Source: Streptomyces sp. H39-S7
Lineage (GTDB): Bacteria > Actinomycetota > Actinomycetes > Streptomycetales > Streptomycetaceae
DNA length: 64,000 nt
Reading direction: 5' to 3'
Assembly: GCF_027158205.1 (NCBI RefSeq)
Contig: NZ_JAPVLU010000006.1
Span: 62,001 to 126,000, forward strand
Under the pieces are notes generated by a model that saw nothing but the letters and a program-made list of their open reading frames with translations, did no database searches and was not told the origin of the DNA. Made by a program: the position numbers and the translations under genes. This document shows, one piece after another, positions 42,382 through 51,120 of this stretch. Numbering within the stretch: the first letter of the stretch is position 1; each line of letters opens with the position of its first letter.

Positions 42382-44904
42382 TCACGTTGTTGCCGCGGCC
42401 GGACGGCCGCCGGGGGCGGCCCGGAGGGTGAGGACCATCGTCAGACCGCCGCCGGGGGTGTCCTCGGCGACCAGCGTGCCCCCCATGGACTCGGCGAAGC
42501 CGCGGGCGACCGCGAGGCCCAGGCCCACGCCGGTGCCGCGCGGGGCGTCGCCGTAGCGCTGGAACGGCTCGAAGATCCGGTCCTTGGCGGTTTCCGGCAC
42601 CCCGGGGCCGCGGTCGACGACCCGCACCTCCACCCGGTCGCCCAGGACGCTGGCGGCCACCACCACCCGGGAGCCCGGGGCGCTGTACTTCACGGCGTTC
42701 TCGACGACGTTGGCGACGCTGCGCTCCAGCAGGCCGGGATCGACGGCCACCATCGGCAGGCTCTCCGGGATGTCGAGAACGACGCTGCCCTCGGGGACGC
42801 CGCCCAGCGCCATCGGCACCACCTCGTCGAGGTCGATCTCGCGGATCAGCGGGGTGACGGTGCCGGTCTGCAGGCGGGACATGTCCAGCAGGTTGCCGAC
42901 CAGGTGGTCGAGCCGGTCGGCGCCGTCCTCGATCCCGGCCAGCAGCTCGGCCTCGTCCTCGTCGGACCAGGCGACGTCGTCGGCACGCAGCGACGACACC
43001 GACGCCTTGATGGCCGACAGCGGGGTCCGCAGGTCGTGCGAGACGGCCGCGAGCAGCGCGGTGCGGATGCGGTTGCCCTCGGCCAGCTCTCGGGCCTGCT
43101 CGGCCTCGCCCTCCAGCCGCCGCCGGTCCATGACGACGGCCGTCTGGGCGGCGAAGGCGGAGAGCACCCGGCGGTCGGAGGCGGGCAGCACCCGGCCGGT
43201 GAGCGCCAGCGAGAGGCGGTCGCCGACGGGCACCTCGACGTCGGCGTCCTCAGGGCGCAGGCAGGGGTGCTCCCCGACGGCGGCCTCCTGGGACCAGTCG
43301 CCGTGGTCGCTGTCCCGGGCCAGCAGCACCGCGGAGTCCATGCCGAACGTCTCGCGGACCCGTTCCAGCAGCGCGTCGAGGGAGCTCTCGCCGCGCAGCA
43401 CACTGCCGGCCAGGTACGACAGGATCTCGGCCTCCGAGCGCAGCCGGGCGGCCTGCTGGGTGCGGCGGGCCGCGAGGTCCACCACGGAGGCGACCGCGAG
43501 GCCCACCAACACGAAGATCACGATCGCGATGATGTTCTCGGGCTCGGCGATGGTGAAGGAGTGGGTGGGCGGCGTGAAGTAGTAGTTCAGCAGCAGCGAT
43601 CCGGCGAACGCGGCCGCCAGCGCGGGGAACAGCCCGCCGACCAGGGCCGCCGCGACGGTGAGGGTCAGGAAGAGCAGCATCTCGGTGGCCTGGCTCATGC
43701 CGGGGTGCCACCCGGTGAGCAGCAGGGCCAGCAGGACGGGGCCGATCACGCCGGTGAGCCACCCCGCGACCACCCGGGCGCGGCCCAGGCCGGCGCCGCG
43801 CGCCGACGGCAGCCCGCGGCCCTTGGCGGCGTGCTCGTGGGTGACGATGTGGACGTCGATGTCGCCGGCCTCGCGGCCGACGGTGGATCCGACGCCGGGG
43901 CCCAGCACGTACTGCCAGGCCTTGCGGCGGCTGGTGCCGAGCACGATCTGGGTGGCGTTGACCCCGCGGGCGAAGTCCAGCATGGCCTCGGGGATGTCCT
44001 CCCCGACGACGTGGTGGAACGATCCGCCCAGGTCCTCCACCAGGGTCCGCTGGGCGGCCAGCTCCTTGGCGGAGCCCGAGGCCAGCCCGTCGCTGCGGAC
44101 GATGTGGACGGCGAGGATCTCGCTGCCCGAGCCCTTGGCCGCCATCCTGGCCGCCCGGCGGATCAGGGTGCGGCCCTCGGGGCCGCCGGTCAGGCCCACG
44201 ACGATGCGCTCCCGGGCCTGCCAGGCGGCGGAGATCCGGTGGTCGGCGCGGTACTCCTGGAGGTACTCGTCGACCCGGTCGGCGACCCACAGCAGCGCGA
44301 GTTCGCGCAGCGCGGTGAGGTTGCCGGGCCGGAAGTAGTTGGACAGCGCCGCGTCGACCTTGTCGGAGGCGTAGATGTTGCCGTGCGCCATCCGGCGCCG
44401 CAGCGCCTGTGGCGACATGTCGACCAGCTCTATCTGGTCGGCGCGGCGCACCACCTCGTCGGGCACCGTCTCGCGCTGCCGCACACCGGTGATCGACTCG
44501 ACCACGTCCCCCAGCGACTCCAGGTGCTGGATGTTGACGGTCGAGACGACGTCGATTCCGGCCCGGAGCAGTTCCTCGACGTCCTGCCAGCGCTTGGCGT
44601 TGCGCGAGCCGGGCACGTTGGTGTGCGCGAGCTCGTCGACGAGCGCGACCGCCGGCCGCCGCGCGAGCACCGCGTCCACGTCCATCTCGGTGAACACCGC
44701 GTCGCGGTACTCCAGCTCCCGGCGCGGGATCCGCTCCAGGCCGTGCAGCATCACCTCGGTGCGCGGGCGCCGGTGGTGCTCGACGAAGGCGACGACGATG
44801 TCGGTGCCGCGCTCGGTGCGCCGGTGCGCCTCGGAGAGCATGGCGTAGGTCTTGCCCACGCCGGGGGCCGCCCCGAGGTAGATGCGCAGTCTGCCGCGTG
44901 CCAT
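42382..44904 (-). CDS. kdpD: KdpD-type sensor histidine kinase
   Basis: 840 residues. N-terminal KdpD domain with Walker-A-like GAAPGVGKTYAMLSEAHRR and LVDELAHTNVPGSRN, a USP domain (RIVVGLTGGPEGRTLIRRAARMAAKG...TQIVLGTSRRKAWQYVLGPG), four close TM helices (DUF4118), a GAF-like linker, then HisKA (H-box SHDLRTPLSAIKASVSSL) and HATPase (VVENAVKYSAPGS, DRGPGVP, GTGVGLGLAVARG). All kinase residues are intact. It would sense K+ limitation/osmotic state and phosphorylate KdpE. No kdpFABC genes are in the window. Confidence 0.92.
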   Translation of the reverse strand: MARGRLRIYLGAAPGVGKTYAMLSEAHRRTERGTDIVVAFVEHHRRPRTEVMLHGLERIPRRELEYRDAVFTEMDVDAVLARRPAVALVDELAHTNVPGSRNAKRWQDVEELLRAGIDVVSTVNIQHLESLGDVVESITGVRQRETVPDEVVRRADQIELVDMSPQALRRRMAHGNIYASDKVDAALSNYFRPGNLTALRELALLWVADRVDEYLQEYRADHRISAAWQARERIVVGLTGGPEGRTLIRRAARMAAKGSGSEILAVHIVRSDGLASGSAKELAAQRTLVEDLGGSFHHVVGEDIPEAMLDFARGVNATQIVLGTSRRKAWQYVLGPGVGSTVGREAGDIDVHIVTHEHAAKGRGLPSARGAGLGRARVVAGWLTGVIGPVLLALLLTGWHPGMSQATEMLLFLTLTVAAALVGGLFPALAAAFAGSLLLNYYFTPPTHSFTIAEPENIIAIVIFVLVGLAVASVVDLAARRTQQAARLRSEAEILSYLAGSVLRGESSLDALLERVRETFGMDSAVLLARDSDHGDWSQEAAVGEHPCLRPEDADVEVPVGDRLSLALTGRVLPASDRRVLSAFAAQTAVVMDRRRLEGEAEQARELAEGNRIRTALLAAVSHDLRTPLSAIKASVSSLRADDVAWSDEDEAELLAGIEDGADRLDHLVGNLLDMSRLQTGTVTPLIREIDLDEVVPMALGGVPEGSVVLDIPESLPMVAVDPGLLERSVANVVENAVKYSAPGSRVVVAASVLGDRVEVRVVDRGPGVPETAKDRIFEPFQRYGDAPRGTGVGLGLAVARGFAESMGGTLVAEDTPGGGLTMVLTLRAAPGGRPAAATT

Positions 44905-45139
44905 GGCCCCATCGTTCTGCTCGGATCCGCCGGTCGCCCGGACGCGCGGGCGGCGCTTGACTCGACCTTAGAACGGCCGAAGGGGGCATATGGGACCGGG
45001 GTCGCCGCGGGGGCGTACCTTGACGGCGCCTTGACACCGGAGACCTCCCGGGACGCCGCAGGACCGAGTTCGCAGGACTGCCATACGGACGTAACGCCCG
45101 TTCGTTGACCCGCCGCGCGCCGCCAGCGAGCATCGGCGC

Positions 45140-46369
45140 ATGCTCTCCACCACCCGCCCGCCGTGGCTCGTCGCCCTGCCGTCCGTGCCCCTGCCGGCCG
45201 CCGGCCGCGGCGAGGGCGGCGCCACCGGGGCGGTGCTGCGGGCCGTACTGCGGGGTGGCCCGGTGGCCAGGACCGCGCTGGCGCGGGCCACCGGGCTGAG
45301 CCCGGCCGCCGTCTCCCGGCACACCGCCGAGCTGATCGGGCTCGGGCTGCTGCGCGAGCTGCCGCCGCCGGACGGTCCGCCGCGCGCCGGCCGGCCGCAG
45401 GTGCCGGTGGACGTCGACCCGGCGCACCACGCCGTCTGCGGGGTGCACATCGCCCTGCCGCACACCACCTTCGCCGTGGTGGACCTGCGCGGGCGGGTGA
45501 CGGCGCAGGAGCGGCTGCCGCACGACGGCTCGGTGAGCGGCGTCCTGGACGGCATCCGCGGCCATCTGCCGGGGTTCCTGCACCGGCACGCCGCCGGACG
45601 GTCCGTGCTCGGCCTGGGAGTCGTGACCGGCGGCTGGGTGGACAGCGAGCAGGGCACCGTCGTCGAGCACGCCCCGCTGGGCTGGCGGGACGTCCCCGTA
45701 CGGAGCGTGCTGACCGCGGCGACCCGGCTGCCCGTCCATGTGGACGGGCACGCGCGGGCGCTGGCGCAGGCGGAGCTGATGTTCGGCGCGGGCATCGGGC
45801 GCGAGGAGCTGGTGCAGCTCTTCGTCGGCAACGTGGTCGACGCGGCGATCGCGACGGGCGGCAGCGTCCTGCGGGGCCGCCGGTCGGGCGCGGGCGACGT
45901 CGCGCACCTGCCGTTCGGCGCCCCCGGGCAGCGGTGCGCGTGCGGCCGTACCGGCTGCCTCCAGGAGGCGGTGTCGGAACTCAACCTGGCCCAGCGGGCC
46001 TTCGCCGCCGGCATCGTGCCCGTCCCGGACTTCCGGCTGCTGCTGTCCCGGGCCCGCGACGGCCACGCGGGCGCGGTGCTGATGCTGCGCGAGCGGCTGC
46101 GCACGGTGGGCCGGGCGGCGGCCCTGCTGCTCGACGTCATCAACCCCGAGGTGCTGGTCGTCGCGGAAGCCGCGGCGGTGCACTTCCCCGAGCTGCTGCC
46201 CGACCTGTACGAGGAGGTCGCCGCACACTCCCACCTGTGCACGGACCCCGAACGGGCCGTCGTCCCCACCAGCTTCGGGGAGCAGGTGCTCGCGGTCGCG
46301 GCGGGGGCCGTGGTGCTCGACGCGGTCTACCGGCGGCCGATGGAACTGCGTACCGCGCGGTCGGCGTAG
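45140..46369 (+). CDS. ROK-family transcriptional regulator
   Basis: 409 residues. N-terminal winged helix (ATGAVLRAVLRGGPVARTALARATGLSPAAVSRHTAELIGLGLLREL) followed by a ROK domain (GVHIALPHTTFAVVDLRGRV..., zinc motif CACGRTGCLQE). The sugar-binding motif E-x-G-H/GHxx is diverged (GAGDVAHLPFG), so the ligand may not be a common hexose. ROK regulators with HTH repress sugar-uptake or catabolic genes. It is followed by its own terminator and by the TauD pair; no direct target is evident. Confidence 0.85.
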   Translation: MLSTTRPPWLVALPSVPLPAAGRGEGGATGAVLRAVLRGGPVARTALARATGLSPAAVSRHTAELIGLGLLRELPPPDGPPRAGRPQVPVDVDPAHHAVCGVHIALPHTTFAVVDLRGRVTAQERLPHDGSVSGVLDGIRGHLPGFLHRHAAGRSVLGLGVVTGGWVDSEQGTVVEHAPLGWRDVPVRSVLTAATRLPVHVDGHARALAQAELMFGAGIGREELVQLFVGNVVDAAIATGGSVLRGRRSGAGDVAHLPFGAPGQRCACGRTGCLQEAVSELNLAQRAFAAGIVPVPDFRLLLSRARDGHAGAVLMLRERLRTVGRAAALLLDVINPEVLVVAEAAAVHFPELLPDLYEEVAAHSHLCTDPERAVVPTSFGEQVLAVAAGAVVLDAVYRRPMELRTARSA

Positions 46370-46375
46370 CCGTAC

Positions 46376-46405
46376 GGCGCCGCGGGATTCCCCTCCCGCG
46401 GCGCC
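46376..46405 (+). terminator. Hairpin terminator after the ROK gene
   Basis: GGCGCCGCGGGA / TCCCGCGGCGCC (12 bp) with loop TTCCCC, directly after the ROK stop. Confidence 0.85.
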
Positions 46406-46468
46406 CGGGTTTCTTCCACCGCGTCGTAAATCATTGCCCGGCGGACCGGGGTTCAGGAGAATCGGCAC

Positions 46469-46630
46469 ATGGACGTGACAGGTAGGGCAGCGGCACGCGA
46501 CGCCGCCGGGCGGGAGGCGGTCAACGCCTTCCGCGCCCACCATTTCGCCGGTCTCGGCTGTCGTCCCACCGGCTCCACCGGCACCGCCGGTCGCGCCCCC
46601 CTCGCCGGTCCCGCCGGCCGCACGCGCTGA
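46469..46630 (+). CDS. Possible small ORF (53 residues) upstream of the TauD pair
   Basis: The ATG at 46469 follows AGGAGA with a good 8-nt gap. The first ~30 residues (MDVTGRAAARDAAGREAVNAF, RAHHFAGLGCRP) could form a helix ending in a Cys; the tail is Gly/Thr/Pro-rich. It lies 180 nt upstream of the first dioxygenase gene. It does not match the short Cys-ended leader peptides known before Streptomyces sulfur-assimilation genes, but its position suggests a possible leader or regulatory ORF. No known domain. Confidence 0.4.
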   Translation: MDVTGRAAARDAAGREAVNAFRAHHFAGLGCRPTGSTGTAGRAPLAGPAGRTR

Positions 46631-46809
46631 CCGGGCGATTCCGCCCCCTGGCGCCTGATCCGCGGCCCACTCCCGGCACCTGATCCCCCTTCTCCGCCTC
46701 CACAGGGGCCGGCTTTCCGGTCCGCGGCGATCCGCGCCCTGTGGTGGCCGGTTCCGTCCCGCCAGAACCCCGCCCACCATGCCCACCCATGAGTTGGAGC
46801 TGCTTCGCC

Positions 46810-47748
46810 ATGACCGCACCCACCCAGACCGCGCTCGACGTCGCCAAGGTCGCCGGGAACATCGGCGCCGAGATCAGCGGTGTGGACCTCGCCGCCGAGC
46901 TGTCCGCCGGAACGATCGCCGAGATCCGCGCCGCGCTGCTGGAGCACAAGGTCGTGTTCTTCCGCGGCCAGGATCTCGACCAGGCGGCGCACGAGCGCTT
47001 CGCGCGCCGCTTCGGCACGCCGACCACCGCCCATCCGACCATTCCCGCGCTGGAGGGCTCCCCCGCCGTCCTCGACCTCGACTACGGGCGCACCGCGGGG
47101 CGCGCCAACCACTGGCACACCGACGTCACCTTCGTCCAGCACCCGCCGCTCGGCTCCATCCTGCGGGCGGTCACCATCCCGCCGTACGGCGGCGACACCG
47201 TGTGGGCCAACACCGCGACCGCCTACGCGAACCTCCCCGCCGAGCTGCGCGAACTCGCGGACCGGCTGTGGGCGGTGCACTCCAACAGCTACGACTACGC
47301 GGCCTACAAGCCGGCCGACGACACCGACGACGCCCGCCGGCAGCGCGAGGTCTTCACCTCCACCACGTACGAGACCGAGCACCCGGTGGTGCGGGTGCAC
47401 CCCGAGACCGGCGAGCGCGTCCTGGTGCTCGGCGGGTTCGTCCGCCGGTTCGTCGGCTGGAACGGCGACGATTCCCGCGACCTGCTGCGGCTGCTGCAGT
47501 CGCACATCACGGAGCTGGAGAACACCGTGCGCTGGCGGTGGGCACCCGGCGACGTGGCGTTCTGGGACAACCGCGCCACCCAGCACTACGCGGTGGCCGA
47601 CTACGGCACCCTGCCGCGCCGGGTCCAGCGGATCACCCTCGCGGGTGACGCCCCGGTCGCCGTGGACGGCTCGCACAGCCGCGCGCTCACCGGGGACGAC
47701 ACCGCGTACAACACGGTCCTCGCCCGGCCGGGCGACGGAGAGCACTGA
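46810..47748 (+). CDS. TauD/TfdA-family alpha-ketoglutarate-dependent dioxygenase (first of pair)
   Basis: 312 residues. Iron ligands: His and Asp in NHWHTDVTFV and the distal His in DNRATQHYAVADYG; the 2-oxoglutarate Arg is in RRVQRITLAG. The HKVVFFRGQDLDQAAHERFARRFG start is typical of TauD/AtsK enzymes that release sulfite or sulfate from organosulfonates or alkyl sulfates. The substrate is not readable. The ATG at 46810 has GGAG 9 nt upstream. Tandem with a paralogue 67 nt downstream. Confidence 0.87.
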   Translation: MTAPTQTALDVAKVAGNIGAEISGVDLAAELSAGTIAEIRAALLEHKVVFFRGQDLDQAAHERFARRFGTPTTAHPTIPALEGSPAVLDLDYGRTAGRANHWHTDVTFVQHPPLGSILRAVTIPPYGGDTVWANTATAYANLPAELRELADRLWAVHSNSYDYAAYKPADDTDDARRQREVFTSTTYETEHPVVRVHPETGERVLVLGGFVRRFVGWNGDDSRDLLRLLQSHITELENTVRWRWAPGDVAFWDNRATQHYAVADYGTLPRRVQRITLAGDAPVAVDGSHSRALTGDDTAYNTVLARPGDGEH

Positions 47749-47815
47749 TGCGCCCGCCCTCCTGGGTGCCGATCCGACGGAATCGCAACTCCCCGCTGAC
47801 GAAGGGCTGATCACC

Positions 47816-48763
47816 ATGGCTGTCACCGTCCGTCCCGCCTCCGGCCACACCGGTGCCGACATCTCCGGCGTGGACCTCTCGCTGCCGCTCTCCGAGGAGA
47901 ACCTGCTGCTGATCAAGGAGGCGCTGCACCGCTGGAAGGTGGTCTTCTTCCGCGGCCAGGAGCTCGACCACTCCTCCCAGATCGCCTTCGGCCGGCAGTT
48001 CGGCGAGCTGACCTACGCCCACCCGCACGACGACGCCCCGCCGGAGGACCACCCGGAGATCTTCACCATCGACCCGCGCCGCTACGAGGAGCGGTACGGC
48101 GCCGGCTTCCGCGAGGCGGTGCGCAAGCGCCAGTACAGCTACTTCGCCGGCTGGCACACGGACGTCACCGCGGCCGTCAACCCGCCCGCCGGCTCGATCC
48201 TGCGGGCCGAGTCCGTACCGGAGTTCGGCGGCGACACCACCTGGACCAATCTGGTCGCCGCGTACGAGGGCCTGTCCGCTCCCGTCCGGGCCTTCGTCGA
48301 CACGCTGCGCGCCGAGCACCGCTACGGGGGTGCGGAGCGGACGGAGGGCAACAGCGAGTACGCCCGCCGGATCAACGACAACCTGCTCGTCGCCGTGCAC
48401 CCGGTGGTGCGGGTGCACCCGGAGACCGGCGAGCGCGCGCTGTTCGTCAACCCCGGCTTCACCAGCCACCTCGTGGACGTCACTCCGCGGGAGAGCCGGG
48501 CCGTCCTCAACCTGCTCTACGAGGAGATCACCCGGCCCGAGTACACCGTGCGGTTCCGCTGGGAGCCGGGCAGCGTGGCCTTCTGGGACAACCGCGCCAC
48601 CGCGCACCTCGCACCGCGCGACATCGAGCACCTGGACGTCGAGCGCCGCCTGCACCGCGTCACCCTGATCGGCGATGTCCCGGTCGGCCCGGACGGCACC
48701 CCGTCCGAGCTGATCGAGGGCCGGCCCTTCACCGCCGATCACAGGGTGGTGGTCGGCGCCTGA
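47816..48763 (+). CDS. TauD/TfdA-family alpha-ketoglutarate-dependent dioxygenase (second of pair)
   Basis: 315 residues. Ligands: GWHTDVTAAV (His, Asp), TAHLAPRDIEHLD (distal His), RRLHRVTLIGD (Arg). It differs from its neighbour by a longer loop (HDDAPPEDHPEIFTIDPRRYEERYGAGFREAV), probably changing the substrate pocket. The segment HPVVRVHPETGER is conserved nearly base for base between the two genes. Likely a duplicated sulfonate/sulfate-ester dioxygenase with a distinct substrate. ATG at 47816; followed convergently by the ABC ATPase gene with a 30-bp gap. Confidence 0.87.
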   Translation: MAVTVRPASGHTGADISGVDLSLPLSEENLLLIKEALHRWKVVFFRGQELDHSSQIAFGRQFGELTYAHPHDDAPPEDHPEIFTIDPRRYEERYGAGFREAVRKRQYSYFAGWHTDVTAAVNPPAGSILRAESVPEFGGDTTWTNLVAAYEGLSAPVRAFVDTLRAEHRYGGAERTEGNSEYARRINDNLLVAVHPVVRVHPETGERALFVNPGFTSHLVDVTPRESRAVLNLLYEEITRPEYTVRFRWEPGSVAFWDNRATAHLAPRDIEHLDVERRLHRVTLIGDVPVGPDGTPSELIEGRPFTADHRVVVGA

Positions 48764-48793
48764 CCGGCGCTCCCGCGCCCTGGTCGGCCGGGC

Positions 48794-49528
48794 TCAGGAT
48801 TCGTCGACGATCCGGCCGTCGCGCAGTTCGAGGACCCGGTCGGCCAGGGCCAGCAGCTGGGCGTCGTGGGTGGCGACGAGGGCGGTGACGCCCTCGCTGC
48901 GGACGACGGCGCGCAGCAGCTCCATGACGGCGAGACCGGTCTCCGCGTCGAGCTGGCCGGTCGGCTCGTCCGCGATGATCAGGACGGGCCGGTTGGCCAG
49001 GGCGCGGGCGATGGCGACCCGCTGCTGCTGGCCGCCGGAGAGCTCGCCGGGGCGCTGCGCGGCGTGGTCGGAGAGCCCGACGAGCGACAGCAGCAGCTGC
49101 ACGCGCTCCTCGCGCTCGCGCGGCGGCACCTTGCGCAGCCGCATGGGAACGCCGACGTTCTCGGCGGCGGTGAGGATCGGGATCAGTCCGAAGGACTGGA
49201 AGACGAAGCCGATACGGTCGCGGCGCAGCGCCAGCAGTCCGTTGTCGCCGAGCCCCGCGAGGTCGGTGCCGTCCAGCGTGATCCGGCCGCCGTCGGGCGC
49301 GTCCAGGCCGCCCACCAGGTTGAGGATGGTGGTCTTCCCGGAGCCGGACCGGCCCTTGAGGGCGACCAGCTCGCCGCGCGGCACCCGGAAGGAGACACCG
49401 CGCAGCGCGTGCACGGCCGTCTCCCCGCTGCCATAGGTGCGGCGGAGGTCCTCGACGACGACCATCTCCCCGGTCGCCGGCCCGTCCGCGACCGCCGTCC
49501 CCGCGTGCCCGGTCGACTGCTCGCTCAT
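48794..49528 (-). CDS. MacB/LolD-type ABC transporter ATP-binding protein, orphan
   Basis: 244 residues. Walker A LKGRSGSGKTT, Q-loop FVFQSFGLIPILTAAENV, signature LSGGQQQRVAIARALANRP, Walker B VLIIADEPTGQLD, H-loop ATHDAQLL. The Q-loop and signature are of the lipoprotein/macrolide MacB/LolD class, which always works with an FtsX-like permease. No permease gene is adjacent: downstream is tauD2 on the other strand and upstream a 276-bp gap. The partner must be elsewhere or lost. ATG at 49528 with GGGGGAG upstream. Confidence 0.88.
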   Translation of the reverse strand: MSEQSTGHAGTAVADGPATGEMVVVEDLRRTYGSGETAVHALRGVSFRVPRGELVALKGRSGSGKTTILNLVGGLDAPDGGRITLDGTDLAGLGDNGLLALRRDRIGFVFQSFGLIPILTAAENVGVPMRLRKVPPREREERVQLLLSLVGLSDHAAQRPGELSGGQQQRVAIARALANRPVLIIADEPTGQLDAETGLAVMELLRAVVRSEGVTALVATHDAQLLALADRVLELRDGRIVDES

Positions 49529-49732
49529 GCGCTCCCCCTCCTGGCCCGCTCGGCGGGCCACACCCCGTGGTGGTCGTTCCCGGCCGTGCGCCGCACCCGT
49601 CGGCCCCCGCCGTACCGCTGCGTTCCCGGCAGCTGGAGCCTATCCACCCGGTCAAGGACAGCGCGTCCCCGGCCGGTGATCCCGGCCGCGACAGCCCTGG
49701 TCCGGGCCCCGGCCGCTGCCCCCGGCATGACG

Positions 49733-49766
49733 GAGGGCCGGATCCATGATCATGGATCCGGCCCTC
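49733..49766 (-). terminator. 34-bp perfect palindrome after the DUF3710 gene
   Basis: Two 17-nt arms without mismatch (GAGGGCCGGATCCATGA and its complement). On the minus strand it sits 38 nt past the DUF3710 stop and probably acts as its terminator. It also holds a TGATCA centre. Confidence 0.75.
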
Positions 49767-49771
49767 GCCGA

Positions 49772-49801
49772 GGTGCGGTGCGGTGCGGTGCGGTGCGGTG
49801 C
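49772..49801. repeat. Pentanucleotide repeat (GGTGC)x6
   Basis: Six perfect copies between the palindrome and the DUF3710 stop codon. A shorter, interrupted run of the same unit occurs at 28131-28150. Confidence 0.9.
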
Positions 49802-49804
49802 GTT

Positions 49805-50590
49805 CTAGTGGATCTGGGTGATCTCGGGACCGCGGCGCATCGGGTCGAGCCCGTCGCCGAACTTCGGCCCCTCGGACTCCTCCTGCGCGATGCCCTCGGG
49901 CACCATCTGCGCGTCGGTCGGCAGCTTCAGCACGATCGGGTCGCGCGGCGCCATCGGTGTCTCACCGCGCACCACCACGGTGTCGCGGAAGACCGTCTCC
50001 AGCAGGCCGGCGGCCTCCGGCTGCACGGCGCCCTGGCCGGAGATGACGCCGCGCAGGAACCAGCGCGGGCCGTCACAGCCGATGAAGCGGACCAGTTGCA
50101 CGCCGTTCGCGCCGTCCGGCAGCTGTACGGGCACCTGGGCGCGGAGCTCCCAGCCCAGCGAACCCTCGATCTCGTCGACGATGCCACCCTGCTGGGTGAT
50201 CCCGGAGGCGATCTCGTCGCGCACCTCGCCCCAGATGCCCTCGGACTTCGGGGCGGCGAACGCCTGGAGCTGGACGGCGCTGTCGTTCAGCACCACGGTC
50301 GCGGCGACGATCGACTCACCGGCCACCTCGACACGCAGCTCCATGCCCTCGACACCGGGCACGAACAGACCGCCGAGGTCGACCCGGCCCTCGCCGGGCT
50401 GCTTGACCTCGCTCAGGTCCCAGGGCCCGTCGGGCCTGGGGGCCGGCGGAAGGTTGTACCGACCCGATGCGCCGGAGTCGTCGGACTCCCCGGCGTTTTC
50501 GGCGTCTTCGGCCAGCTCGTCCGGGCTCGCGCCCTCGAGCTCGTCGAGGGCGTCTTCGCGCTCCTTGCGACGACGACGGAACACGGTCAC
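49805..50590 (-). CDS. DUF3710 family protein
   Basis: 261 residues. Starts with a basic patch (TVFRRRRKEREDALDELEGASPDELAEDAE) then the DUF3710 core: GRVDLGGLFVPGVEGMELRVEVAGESIVAATVVLNDSAVQLQAFAAPKSEGIWGEVRDEIASG and RFIGCDGPRWFLRGVISGQGAVQPEAA. Function unknown; the gene is conserved next to dut in actinobacteria. Its GTG start overlaps the dut stop (GTGA), giving coupled translation in the thioesterase-dut-DUF3710 unit. Confidence 0.88.
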   Translation of the reverse strand: MTVFRRRRKEREDALDELEGASPDELAEDAENAGESDDSGASGRYNLPPAPRPDGPWDLSEVKQPGEGRVDLGGLFVPGVEGMELRVEVAGESIVAATVVLNDSAVQLQAFAAPKSEGIWGEVRDEIASGITQQGGIVDEIEGSLGWELRAQVPVQLPDGANGVQLVRFIGCDGPRWFLRGVISGQGAVQPEAAGLLETVFRDTVVVRGETPMAPRDPIVLKLPTDAQMVPEGIAQEESEGPKFGDGLDPMRRGPEITQIH

Positions 50591-51120
50591 TGTCCTTCCC
50601 GGTCTTCAACGACCGAAGCGAATCCATTACTGGTCTGGCCGGCGGGGGCGTCACCTACCGAGGCATGCCCCCCGGTGGAGCCGAAGCCCCCAGCGGCCCT
50701 GGCAGAACCGGGAAGTTCCGCGACCTCGTGGAAGCGGACCCGTTCGACCTGCTGGACGACCAGTTGGGCAATGCGGTCGCCCTTTTCGAACCGCACGCTC
50801 TCGCGTGGGTCCAGGTTGACCACGATCACCTTGATCTCCCCACGGTACCCGGCATCCACCGTTCCCGGGGCATTCACGAGAGTCACCCCGCACCGGGCGG
50901 CCAGGCCCGAGCGGGGGTGCACGAAGGCCGCGTACCCGTCCGGCAGCGCGATGGACACACCGGTGGGCAGCACCGTGCGTTCACCGGGGGCGAGTTCCGC
51001 GGCCTGGGTGGTCACCAGGTCGGCGCCCGCGTCTCCGGGGTGCTCGTACGCCGGGATGGGCACCGAGTCGTCGAGACGGCGGATGAGGACGTCCACGGGA
51101 CGTCGTACGGCCTCGCTCAC
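50587..51120 (-). CDS. dut: dUTP diphosphatase (dUTPase)
   Basis: 177 residues, trimeric dUTPase. All five motifs are visible: AYEHPGDAGADL (1), HPRSGLAARCGVTL (2), NAPGTVDAGYRGEIKVIVVN (3), KGDRIAQLVVQQVE (4) and GGFGSTGGHASV (5). It hydrolyses dUTP to dUMP, protecting DNA from uracil. GTG start at 51120 overlaps the thioesterase stop (GTGA); its stop overlaps the DUF3710 start. The C-terminus extends ~25 residues past motif 5, as in other actinobacteria. Confidence 0.95.
   Translation of the reverse strand: MSEAVRRPVDVLIRRLDDSVPIPAYEHPGDAGADLVTTQAAELAPGERTVLPTGVSIALPDGYAAFVHPRSGLAARCGVTLVNAPGTVDAGYRGEIKVIVVNLDPRESVRFEKGDRIAQLVVQQVERVRFHEVAELPGSARAAGGFGSTGGHASVGDAPAGQTSNGFASVVEDREGQ

Noticed and set aside
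46469..46630. Classical short leader peptide of sulfur-assimilation operons
   Set aside because: Those are ~20-35 residues and end in a Cys-Arg-type motif; this frame is 53 codons and ends in a Gly/Pro/Arg tail.
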